Of a stretch of DNA of 13,326 bases, positions 7,077 to 13,326 are shown piece after piece. Source of the DNA: DATGSF01 sp035302865 (GTDB lineage: Bacteria; Bacteroidota; Bacteroidia; Chitinophagales; Chitinophagaceae); the NCBI GenBank assembly GCA_035302865.1, contig DATGSF010000003.1, forward strand, positions 1-13,326, written 5' to 3'. The translations under genes were made by a program, and so were the position numbers. Numbering within the stretch: the stretch's first letter is position 1; each line of letters opens with the position of its first letter. The notes below the pieces were generated by a model. It ran no database searches, was not told the origin of the DNA, and worked only from the letters and a program-made list of their open reading frames with translations.

Positions 7077-8918
7077 TTATTTTTCCTGATTTTGTATTTT
7101 ATCTTTATTAATTTGTAAAGCTAATTCATCCAATTGGTTTTGATCTACTGAAGAAGGCGCTTTTAACATTACATCTCTTCCTGCATTATTTTTAGGAAAA
7201 GCTATAAAGTCTCTAATGCTTTCTTCTCCACCCATTAATGCACAAAGCCGATCAAATCCAAATGCAATGCCACCATGTGGAGGTACGCCATATTCAAATG
7301 CATCTAAAAGAAATCCAAACTGTTTTTGGCTTTCTTCTTCCGAAAGACCTAAAGTTTTAAACATTGATTGTTGTACTTCTTTATTATGAATTCTTATTGA
7401 ACCTCCTCCGATCTCATGTCCATTTAATACAATATCGTAAGCATTTGCTGCAATATATTCAAACTTGCTTTCGTCCTTTAACCATTCAATATGTTCTTTT
7501 TTAGGAGAAGTAAATGGATGATGCATAGCTATCCATCTTCCAGCACCGCCGCCATCAACATCTTCTTCCGTGTATTCCAATAAAGGAAAATCAAGAACCC
7601 ATAAAGGAGCGAAAACTTCAGGATCTCTCAAACCTAACTCATTAGCTATTTCCATTCTTAATGCACTTAAGGCTTTGCGTACTTCATTTGTTTTCCCAGA
7701 AAGTAAAAGCATCATGTCACCTGGTTTTGCATTGCCCATTTCCAACCATACTTTTAATTGTTCTTCTGAGTAAAACTTATCGATAGAACTTCTAACAGTA
7801 CCATCTTCTTGGTATTTTACATAAATCATACCACCCATTCCTCTTTGTGGTTCCTTCACCCATTTAGTCCAAGTGTCTATTTGTTTTCTACTCCATGAGG
7901 CAGCATTGGGAACTATGATACCAGCAATAAATTCAGAATCATCAAGAACCTTAAAATTAGCACCGCTAGTTTTATCGATACCTTTATAATCCTTATTTAA
8001 ATCTCCTTGAGGTGCTTTTAAGGTAACAAAGGCCATATCAAAACGAATATCAGGTTTGTCGTTTCCATATTTACGCATAGCTTCTTCGTAACTTAAGCGA
8101 GGAAAAGGTGTTGGAAGTTCTATGTTTTTTACTTTTTTAAATAAATGCTGTATTAATCCTTCAAAAGTGTTTAGAATGTCTTCTTGCTCTACAAAAGAAA
8201 GTTCACAATCAATTTGTGTAAATTCTGGTTGTCTATCTGCTCTTAAATCTTCATCTCTGAAGCATTTTACAATTTGATAATATTTGTCAAAGCCGCTAAC
8301 CATCAATAATTGCTTAAATATTTGTGGGCTTTGAGGAAGTGCGTAAAATTCTCCAGCATTCATTCGAGAAGGAACAATAAAATCACGTGCTCCTTCTGGT
8401 GTAGATTTTATTAAAAAAGGAGTTTCTATATCTAAAAATCCTAATTGGTTTAAATAATTTCTAGTTTCAAAATTAACCTTATTTCTTAGGATGATATTTT
8501 CCTGTAAAGGTTTTCTTCTTAAATCTAAATAACGATATTTCATGCGTAATTCATCGCCACCATCAGTTTCATCTTCAATAGTAAAAGGTGGAGTTTTAGA
8601 TTTACTTAAAACTTGATAGTCCTTAACTAAAATTTCAATGTCACCAGTTGGGAGATTAGGATTTTTATTAGATCTTTCTATTACTTCACCTTGAACCTTA
8701 ATAACAAATTCTCTGGCTAATTTGGTATTAATATCCTTACTTAAATCTTCAGAAAAATATAATTGTGTTATGCCAAAACGATCTCTTAAATCTACAAAAG
8801 TAATACCACCTAGTTTTCGTATTCTTTGCACCCAGCCACTTAAAACTATTTTTTTATTTACATCTTCAATTCTTAAGCTACCGCAATCGTGTGTACGGAA
8901 ATTTTGACTATATTGCAT
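7077..8918 (-). CDS. aspS: Aspartyl-tRNA synthetase
   Basis: This cytoplasmic class II synthetase attaches aspartate to tRNA-Asp. The 613 aa are slightly more than the usual bacterial ~590. The N-terminal OB-fold anticodon domain is at ~1-105 (SGWVQRIRKLGGITFVDLRD). The catalytic core begins near 125, with ETPFLIKSTPEGARDF (165-180), QSPQIFKQLLM (196-206), motif 2 FRDEDLRADRQPEFTQID (220-237), HHPFTSP (466-472), LNGHEIGGGSIRIH (498-511) and motif 3 HGGIAFGFDR (548-557). The inserted bacterial GAD domain spans roughly 290-430. Leu36 in RKLGG occupies the position that is Leu in tRNA-Asp-specific enzymes and His in non-discriminating ones such as that of Pseudomonas aeruginosa. This suggests a discriminating AspRS, and hence a separate AsnRS in the genome. 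The start is the Met ten residues before the conserved CGSLR. The gene stands alone, with a terminator behind it and a divergent neighbour in front. Confidence 0.98.
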   Translation of the reverse strand: MQYSQNFRTHDCGSLRIEDVNKKIVLSGWVQRIRKLGGITFVDLRDRFGITQLYFSEDLSKDINTKLAREFVIKVQGEVIERSNKNPNLPTGDIEILVKDYQVLSKSKTPPFTIEDETDGGDELRMKYRYLDLRRKPLQENIILRNKVNFETRNYLNQLGFLDIETPFLIKSTPEGARDFIVPSRMNAGEFYALPQSPQIFKQLLMVSGFDKYYQIVKCFRDEDLRADRQPEFTQIDCELSFVEQEDILNTFEGLIQHLFKKVKNIELPTPFPRLSYEEAMRKYGNDKPDIRFDMAFVTLKAPQGDLNKDYKGIDKTSGANFKVLDDSEFIAGIIVPNAASWSRKQIDTWTKWVKEPQRGMGGMIYVKYQEDGTVRSSIDKFYSEEQLKVWLEMGNAKPGDMMLLLSGKTNEVRKALSALRMEIANELGLRDPEVFAPLWVLDFPLLEYTEEDVDGGGAGRWIAMHHPFTSPKKEHIEWLKDESKFEYIAANAYDIVLNGHEIGGGSIRIHNKEVQQSMFKTLGLSEEESQKQFGFLLDAFEYGVPPHGGIAFGFDRLCALMGGEESIRDFIAFPKNNAGRDVMLKAPSSVDQNQLDELALQINKDKIQNQEK

Positions 8919-8950
8919 GAAAAAAATTTTTGACGAAGATAAGAAATGTC

Positions 8951-8975
8951 CTTCAAAAATTAAATAAATTTGAAG
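8951..8975. promoter_or_regulatory. Dyad and -7-like element in the aspS / envC-like divergent intergenic region
   Basis: The 176-nt gap 8919-9094 separates two divergent genes and must hold both promoters. CTTCAAA (8951-8957) and TTTGAAG (8969-8975) form a 7-bp dyad. The right arm overlaps TAAATTTG (8965-8972), an exact TAnnTTTG match on the plus strand, 122 nt before the M23-like gene. No -33 TTTG is at the right distance. No convincing promoter for aspS was seen, only near-matches with one base too many or too few. Confidence 0.25.
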
Positions 8976-9094
8976 AATCCTTATTTATTGTAGAAAACAA
9001 AATAGAATTATTTTCAAAATTTACTATAAATTAAAATAATCTCTTTAATTTTAATTTTCTTTTGTATATATTATAATAATTTATCCAGTTTTAC

Positions 9095-10588
9095 ATGAGA
9101 TTTCAATCGCTTTTATTTTTTCTAGGCTTAATTTTTAGTTTAAGTCTCTCGGTTTCGGCACAGAATAATTCTACAAACCGTAAGGATTTGGAAAAGCGTA
9201 GGGCTTCTTTATTAAAAGAAATAGAAGCAACTCAAAAATTATTACAAAGTACGGAAAAAGATAGGAAAGCCACTGTTTCTGAATTAAGAGCAATTCAAGC
9301 CCAATTAAATGCTAGACAGCAACTCATTAATAATATTAATTCAGAAATTAATCATATAGATGAGGATATAAAAAATACAAGTAAAGAAATTGATATTTTA
9401 AATGACAATCTTGAAATCTTTAAAATGCGCTATGCGCAATCTGTACGTTATGCCTACAGGAATAGAACATCACAAAGCATGGTAGCTTTTCTATTTTCAG
9501 CAAAAAATTTTAATGATGGAATTCGTAGAATTCAATATTTAAAGCGATATAAAGATTCTCGTAAAGATCAAGCAGATGATATTAGAAAAACGCAAATAGC
9601 GCTTAATGCTAAAATTGAAAATCTAAATTCTAATAAAATTCAAAAAAGCTCTTTACTTAGTGCAGAGGAAGCTCAAAAATTGGAAATTCAAGAAAGTTCT
9701 GAGCAAACAAACAAAATGGTTCAAGAATTGCAGGGGAGGGAAAAAGAGCTTTTAACGCAGATAAAAAATGACCAAAGAGTTGCAGATCGTTTGCAAAATG
9801 CCATACAAGCAGAAATAAAGAAAGAAATTGAACTTGCAAGAAAGCGAGCAGAAGAGGAAGCAGCAGCAAGACGAAAAGCAGAAGAAGAGGCGAGAAGAAT
9901 AGCAAAAGCAGAAGAAGCTAAAAGATTAGAAGCAGAAAGGAGAAAAAGAGAACAAGAAAGTGGTGGGGTGTATAATAGTGGACAAGGAGATGTTATTTTA
10001 AATACAGGGCGGAATATAGAAAAAAAAGAAAATGATGCTAGTACTATAGCGAAAGTGGAAACTAGAGATGATGATAAAACTTCAACAACTAAACCAGCTA
10101 GTTCAAGTACCTCATCATCTACGCCTTCCTATAAGCTTAGCTTAACACCGGAAGTAAAAACCATTTCTGATAATTTTACTGCAAATAAAGGTAAATTACC
10201 ATGGCCAGTTAATTCAGGATTCATTTCAGGTAAATTCGGTAAGCATCCGCATCCTGTTTATAAAACTGTAATGACCGAGAATAATGGTATTGATATAACC
10301 ACTTCAGCAAATGCTGAAGTGCGAGCAGTAAGTAGTGGTACAGTTATTAGAGTTATGAATATTGACGGTTACGTGGTTATGATAAACCATGGAGAGTATT
10401 TTACAATTTATAGTAATTTAAGTAAAGCTAATGTGTCTGTTGGTCAAAAAGTGGACTTTAAACAAGGGATAGGGAATGCAGGAAGAAATTCTGAAGGAGT
10501 GCCAACGATAAATTTCCAAATATGGAGAGTTGGAGAAAATAATGCAACTCAAACCGTTAATCCAGAGCATTGGATTGCACCCAATTAA
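9095..10588 (+). CDS. EnvC-like murein hydrolase activator with degenerate M23 (LytM) domain
   Basis: Proteins of this type sit in the periplasm and activate cell-wall amidases at the division septum, linked to FtsEX in species where this is known. The 497-aa product has a signal peptide ending SVSA|Q (22/23), long coiled coils at ~28-125 and ~155-285 (the second ends in an A/E/K/R-rich helix, 238-288), a Ser/Thr-rich linker (~328-346) and a C-terminal LytM domain (~368-497). The expected zinc and catalytic residues are changed: the H of HxGxD is N396 (ENNGID, D400 kept), the middle His of YxH is N441 (IYSNL), and the final HxH is T471-I-N473 (TINFQI). The domain should therefore lack peptidase activity, as in EnvC. 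The closing VNPEHWIAPN resembles the EnvC end 'VNPQPWL'. The start is fixed by the signal peptide. panB follows 24 nt downstream, so the two may share a transcript despite unrelated roles. Confidence 0.9.
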   Translation: MRFQSLLFFLGLIFSLSLSVSAQNNSTNRKDLEKRRASLLKEIEATQKLLQSTEKDRKATVSELRAIQAQLNARQQLINNINSEINHIDEDIKNTSKEIDILNDNLEIFKMRYAQSVRYAYRNRTSQSMVAFLFSAKNFNDGIRRIQYLKRYKDSRKDQADDIRKTQIALNAKIENLNSNKIQKSSLLSAEEAQKLEIQESSEQTNKMVQELQGREKELLTQIKNDQRVADRLQNAIQAEIKKEIELARKRAEEEAAARRKAEEEARRIAKAEEAKRLEAERRKREQESGGVYNSGQGDVILNTGRNIEKKENDASTIAKVETRDDDKTSTTKPASSSTSSSTPSYKLSLTPEVKTISDNFTANKGKLPWPVNSGFISGKFGKHPHPVYKTVMTENNGIDITTSANAEVRAVSSGTVIRVMNIDGYVVMINHGEYFTIYSNLSKANVSVGQKVDFKQGIGNAGRNSEGVPTINFQIWRVGENNATQTVNPEHWIAPN

Positions 10589-10612
10589 ATAATGAATAAA
10601 TAACTTTTAGAT

Positions 10613-11428
10613 ATGTCTATACATAGTCAAGTAAAAAGAGTGACAACGCATACACTGCAATTAATGAAAGATACGGGAGAAAAAATCTCTATGTTAACAT
10701 CCTATGATTTTTCCTTTGCGCGTATTTTTGATGAAGCTGGTATTGATGTTTTATTAGTAGGAGACTCTGCTTCTAATGTAGTTGCAGGACATGAAACAAC
10801 CTTGCCTATTACTTTGGATCAAATGATTTTTTTAGCTAGTAGTGTTGTTCGTGCAGCCAAACGTTCTTTAGTAATTTGTGATTTGCCTTTTGGTGCATAT
10901 CAAGGAAATAGTAAAGAGGGTTTATATTCTTCTATTCGCATAATGAAAGAATCGGGAGCACATGCTGTAAAATTAGAAGGAGGTGAGGAAGTGGTGGAAT
11001 CAATCAAAAGAATTGTATCAGCAGGCATACCAGTTATGGGGCATTTGGGTTTAACTCCTCAATCAATTTATAAGTTTGGTACCTACGCAGTTCGAGCAAA
11101 AGAAGAAGAAGAAGCACAAAAATTGATTAAAGATGCTAAAGCTCTGGAAGAGGCTGGATGCTTTGCAATAGTTCTAGAAAAAATACCTGCTGCACTTGCT
11201 AAAAAAGTAACAGAAGTAGTTACTATTCCCGTTATTGGAATTGGTGCAGGTCCTGATGTTGATGGTCAAGTGCTTGTAATGCATGATATGATTGGAATTA
11301 CCAAAGACTTCTCACCTAGATTTCTCAGAAGATATTTAGAGCTTTATGATGAAATAAAAGGAGCTGCAGAACAATATATACAGGATGTACGAAATTTAGA
11401 CTTTCCTAATGAAAATGAACAATATTAA
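10613..11428 (+). CDS. panB: 3-methyl-2-oxobutanoate hydroxymethyltransferase
   Basis: The enzyme adds a hydroxymethyl group from 5,10-methylene-THF to alpha-ketoisovalerate, giving ketopantoate, the first committed step of pantothenate and coenzyme A synthesis. At 271 aa it has the normal family length. Family motifs are SYDFSFARIFDEAGID (30-45), VGDSASNVVAGHETTLPIT (49-67), DLPFGAYQ (90-97), VKLEGGEE (119-126), PVMGHLGLTPQS (140-151), VLEKIP (187-192) and IGIGAGPDVDGQVLVMHD (208-225). By comparison with the E. coli enzyme, D51, D90 and E122 are the Mg ligands, K120 and H144 line the substrate site, and E189 is the catalytic base. Nothing is missing. No other pan gene is visible in the window. 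The gene lies 24 nt after the EnvC-like gene and ends before a strong terminator. Confidence 0.98.
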   Translation: MSIHSQVKRVTTHTLQLMKDTGEKISMLTSYDFSFARIFDEAGIDVLLVGDSASNVVAGHETTLPITLDQMIFLASSVVRAAKRSLVICDLPFGAYQGNSKEGLYSSIRIMKESGAHAVKLEGGEEVVESIKRIVSAGIPVMGHLGLTPQSIYKFGTYAVRAKEEEEAQKLIKDAKALEEAGCFAIVLEKIPAALAKKVTEVVTIPVIGIGAGPDVDGQVLVMHDMIGITKDFSPRFLRRYLELYDEIKGAAEQYIQDVRNLDFPNENEQY

Positions 11429-11456
11429 ATAGTTCAAATTAATAGATTAGAAAAAT

Positions 11457-11490
11457 AGCACTGTGGAATAACTTTCATAGTGCTTTTTTT
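11457..11490 (+). terminator. Intrinsic terminator after panB
   Basis: AGCACTGTG (11457-11465) pairs with CATAGTGCT (11476-11484) over 9 bp with one G-U wobble, around a 10-nt loop. A run of seven T (11484-11490) follows. It lies 29 nt after the panB stop and closes the plus-strand unit that begins at 9095. Confidence 0.9.
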
Positions 11491-11615
11491 AGTAAATTAT
11501 TGTAATTTTCCTAAAATCCCCATTACTATCTCTAATCAAAAAGTTAAAATTCAATAATAGGAGAACTTAAGTGTTAATTTTTATATAAGGAAAAATTCTG
11601 TTTCTATAATACCTG

Positions 11616-11623
11616 TACATTTG
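11616..11623 (+). promoter_or_regulatory. Candidate -7 promoter element for the second RND operon
   Basis: TACATTTG matches the Bacteroidota -7 element TAnnTTTG exactly, 97 nt before the adaptor start and downstream of the panB terminator, where a new promoter is expected. No exact TTTG lies at the -33 position. Transcription would begin near 11630 and give a leader of about 90 nt. The rest of the 11491-11720 gap is A/T-rich and shows no gene. Confidence 0.4.
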
Positions 11624-11638
11624 AGTTATTCTTTTCTA

Positions 11639-11668
11639 AATTTCATTAATAGCTTAATAAGTGAAATT
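11639..11668 (+). other. Dyad in the leader of the second RND operon
   Basis: AATTTCATT (11639-11647) pairs with AGTGAAATT (11660-11668) over 9 bp including one G-U, with a 12-nt A/T-rich loop. It lies just downstream of the candidate -7 element, so it could be a repressor operator or an RNA hairpin. It is short and A/T-rich, hence weakly supported. Confidence 0.3.
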
Positions 11669-11720
11669 GAAAATTTAAATATTAAGATTTTAACAAATAA
11701 AACAGAAGAATATAAAGTGT

Positions 11721-12845
11721 ATGTTAAGAATATATAATGTTTTATTTTTACTCGTGTTTGTTTTACAGCTTTTCGCTTGTAATTCTAAAAGTAATGATAA
11801 AGATAATCCTTTGGCTCTACCTGCTATACAAGTGGATACTAGTACTGCAACTATAATAAAAGACTATATTGGATCTATAGAAGGAAAGGTAAATGTAGAA
11901 ATAACTTCTCAAGTTGATGGTATTTTGCAGGAAATTTTTGTGGATGAGGGTGAATTCGTGCATAAAGGGCAATTATTATTTAAGATTGACCCTTCTGCAT
12001 ACCAAGAAATATTAAATAACGCTATAGCGAATGAAAATGTTGAGCGTGCCAAACTTCGTAATGCAGAGTTAGAAATTGAACGTATACGTCCTTTGGTAGA
12101 GAATGAAGTAATTGCCGAGGTGCAATTAGAAGTAGTTAATTCTAATTTTGAAGTAGCAAAGGCCTCTTTAGCGAAGGCAAGTGCTGCAGTTGCAAGTGCT
12201 AAAATAAATTTAGACTTTACAGAAATAAGAGCGCCTGTACAAGGATATATTGGTAGGTTTTCCAAACGTATAGGTAATTTGGTGTCAAAGGGTGATAAAG
12301 TTCCTTTAACTGTTCTAACTGATGTTTCTGACGTGTATGTATACTTTAGTATGAGTGAGTCAGATTATCTTTATTTTACTAAAAATAAATTTCAATCAGA
12401 GGATAGCGCAAGATCTAACTTAGGAAGTATTATGCCTGAAGCTACTTTGATTTTAGCTGATGGAATAGAATATGGAGAAAAAGGAATTATAGATGCTGTA
12501 AGTGGACAAGTAAATAAAAATACGGGATCAATATTTTTACGTGCTAGTTTTCCTAATTCCAGTGATATCATGCGTTCAGGAAACACAGCAACGATTAAAT
12601 TAAAAGAGACTAAAAAAGGAGTAATAATGGTTCCTCAAGAAGTGGTAACAACCATTCAAGACAGAACTTTTGTTTATGTTTTAGATGATAACAACAAAGT
12701 GAAAATGCAATCAGTAAAAATTGATGGAGTGGCAGATAAGAAATTTATTATTATTGATGGATTAAAAATTGGCGATATTTTAATTTCTACTGGATTCAAT
12801 AAAATAGAAGAAGGAATAGAGGTACGACCTTTATTGAATGAATAA
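11721..12845 (+). CDS. RND efflux periplasmic adaptor lipoprotein, AcrA/MexA-like
   Basis: This membrane-fusion protein would couple the AcrB-like pump encoded directly downstream to an outer membrane channel. The 374-aa product has a lipoprotein signal peptide with lipobox LFAC (Cys20). Domains follow the AcrA order: a first lipoyl half at ~58-92 (ITSQVDGILQEIFVDEGEFV, then HKGQLLFKIDP), an Ala/Glu-rich helical hairpin at ~93-165, a second lipoyl half at ~166-200 (FTEIRAPVQGYIGRF, then GNLVSKGD), a beta-barrel at ~204-295 and a membrane-proximal domain from ~300 (VIMVPQEVV). The helical hairpin is short, as in AcrA. The start is fixed by the signal peptide. No Shine-Dalgarno sequence precedes it. 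The pump gene begins 11 nt after its stop, so they form an operon that probably continues past the window, perhaps with an outer membrane factor. Confidence 0.93.
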   Translation: MLRIYNVLFLLVFVLQLFACNSKSNDKDNPLALPAIQVDTSTATIIKDYIGSIEGKVNVEITSQVDGILQEIFVDEGEFVHKGQLLFKIDPSAYQEILNNAIANENVERAKLRNAELEIERIRPLVENEVIAEVQLEVVNSNFEVAKASLAKASAAVASAKINLDFTEIRAPVQGYIGRFSKRIGNLVSKGDKVPLTVLTDVSDVYVYFSMSESDYLYFTKNKFQSEDSARSNLGSIMPEATLILADGIEYGEKGIIDAVSGQVNKNTGSIFLRASFPNSSDIMRSGNTATIKLKETKKGVIMVPQEVVTTIQDRTFVYVLDDNNKVKMQSVKIDGVADKKFIIIDGLKIGDILISTGFNKIEEGIEVRPLLNE

Positions 12846-12846
12846 A

Positions 12847-12851
12847 AAGGA
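12847..12851 (+). promoter_or_regulatory. Possible Shine-Dalgarno sequence before the AcrB-like gene
   Basis: AAGGA lies 5 nt before the ATG at 12857, in the 11-nt gap after the adaptor stop. Shine-Dalgarno sites are uncommon in Bacteroidota and none of the other starts here shows one, so this may be chance. The start is supported mainly by the conserved N-terminus of the product. Confidence 0.3.
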
Positions 12852-12856
12852 AGAAT

Positions 12857-13326
12857 ATGCTTAATTATATTATTAATAGACCCATTCTAGCTACAGTTAT
12901 TTCGATTATTATCGTTCTGTTGGGAATAATAGGTATGAGTAAATTAGCAATTACTCGTTTTCCTGATATTGCTCCGCCAAGTGTGGTAGTCTCTATGTCC
13001 TATCCAGGTGCTTCATCAGAAACAGTTGCTGAAAGTGTTTTGTTACCTATTGAAGAAGCTATTAATGGTGTAGATAATATGACATATATTTCTTCTAAAG
13101 CTAGTAATAGTGGATCAGGAACGATTAATGTATATTTTAAAGCGGGCACAAATGCAGATCAGGCAGCTGTAAATGTTCAAACTAGAGTTTCTAAAGCCTC
13201 TAGCCAGATTCCTTCTGAAGTGAATGAGTCTGGTATTTCCGTTACTCCAAGACAGCAAGGAAATATTATGACTATTAATATTTATAGTGACCATCCTGAA
13301 GGAGTTTATGATGAAACTTTTATTCA
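12857..13326 (+). CDS. AcrB/MexB-like RND efflux pump, N-terminal part (3' end outside window)
   Basis: This is the inner-membrane, proton-driven pump of the HAE-1 (hydrophobe/amphiphile) class. The first 156 codons are present and open to the right edge. Family N-terminal features are clear: MLNYIINRPILATVISIIIV with TM1 at ~10-28, then AITRFPDIAPPSVVVSMSYP (31-50), GASSETVAESVLLPIEEAIN (51-70), GVDNMTYISSKASNSGSGTI (71-90), and NVQTRVSKASSQIPSEV (106-122). These match the AcrB porter domain opening (compare 'YPxIAPPxxxVxxxYPGASAExV'). They differ from the metal-type pump at 2014-6369, so the two systems are not recent duplicates. The full protein would be about 1030-1060 aa. Substrates cannot be told from this part. 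Confidence 0.95.
   Translation, partial: MLNYIINRPILATVISIIIVLLGIIGMSKLAITRFPDIAPPSVVVSMSYPGASSETVAESVLLPIEEAINGVDNMTYISSKASNSGSGTINVYFKAGTNADQAAVNVQTRVSKASSQIPSEVNESGISVTPRQQGNIMTINIYSDHPEGVYDETFI

Noticed and set aside
9657..9905. A Leu-rich 82-codon minus-strand frame resembling a membrane protein
   Set aside because: It is the complement of the GAA/AAG/GCA-rich coiled-coil codons, which read as Leu/Phe/Cys on the other strand.
11491..11720. Hidden small gene or RNA in the gap before the second RND operon
   Set aside because: No open frame with coding character and no tRNA or known riboswitch pattern was seen. Only the -7-like element and one dyad stand out.
11909..12265. A 118-codon open frame on the minus strand
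   Set aside because: It lies wholly antisense to the well-supported AcrA-like adaptor and shows no recognisable domain. It looks like a shadow of the coding frame.

Overview
The window looks like chromosomal DNA from a member of the Bacteroidota. It is strongly A+T-rich. Signal peptides end in A-Q (VSAQ, SRAQ), starts generally lack Shine-Dalgarno sequences, and candidate promoters carry the Bacteroidota -7 element TAnnTTTG. The left edge cuts a gene for IMP dehydrogenase and the right edge cuts a gene for an RND pump. No tRNA, rRNA, CRISPR array, transposase or integrase was found.

Layout. Position 1-785 (+) is the 3' half of guaB. A long hairpin (804-848) separates it from a convergent minus-strand block running 6984 to 862. 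That block holds, in transcription order, a small exported His/Asp-rich protein (127 aa), a 1451-aa CzcA-type heavy-metal RND pump fused in frame to a TolC/CzcC-like outer membrane factor, and a CzcB/CusB-like lipoprotein adaptor starting 6 nt after the pump stop. Upstream of the block is aspS (8918 to 7077, minus) with its own intrinsic terminator. Divergent from aspS are an EnvC-like degenerate M23 protein (9095-10588, +) and panB (10613-11428, +), 24 nt apart and closed by a strong intrinsic terminator. After a 230-nt gap comes a second RND system on the plus strand: an AcrA-like lipoprotein adaptor (11721-12845) and the first 156 codons of an AcrB-like (HAE-1) pump that runs off the window.

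How the genes work together. The housekeeping genes (purine synthesis, aspartyl-tRNA charging, cell-wall remodelling at division, pantothenate synthesis) flank two unrelated tripartite exporters. The left system carries all three parts (pump, outer membrane channel, adaptor) in only two genes. Its transmembrane motif points to divalent cations such as Zn, Co, Cd or Ni rather than Cu or Ag. The right system is of the drug/amphiphile class. No regulator gene for either system is visible, although dyads occur near the starts of both. The most interesting parts are the metal-export block, with its exported His-rich companion, its fusion carrying a buried signal peptide, and its structured leader. 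Most of the rest is ordinary.
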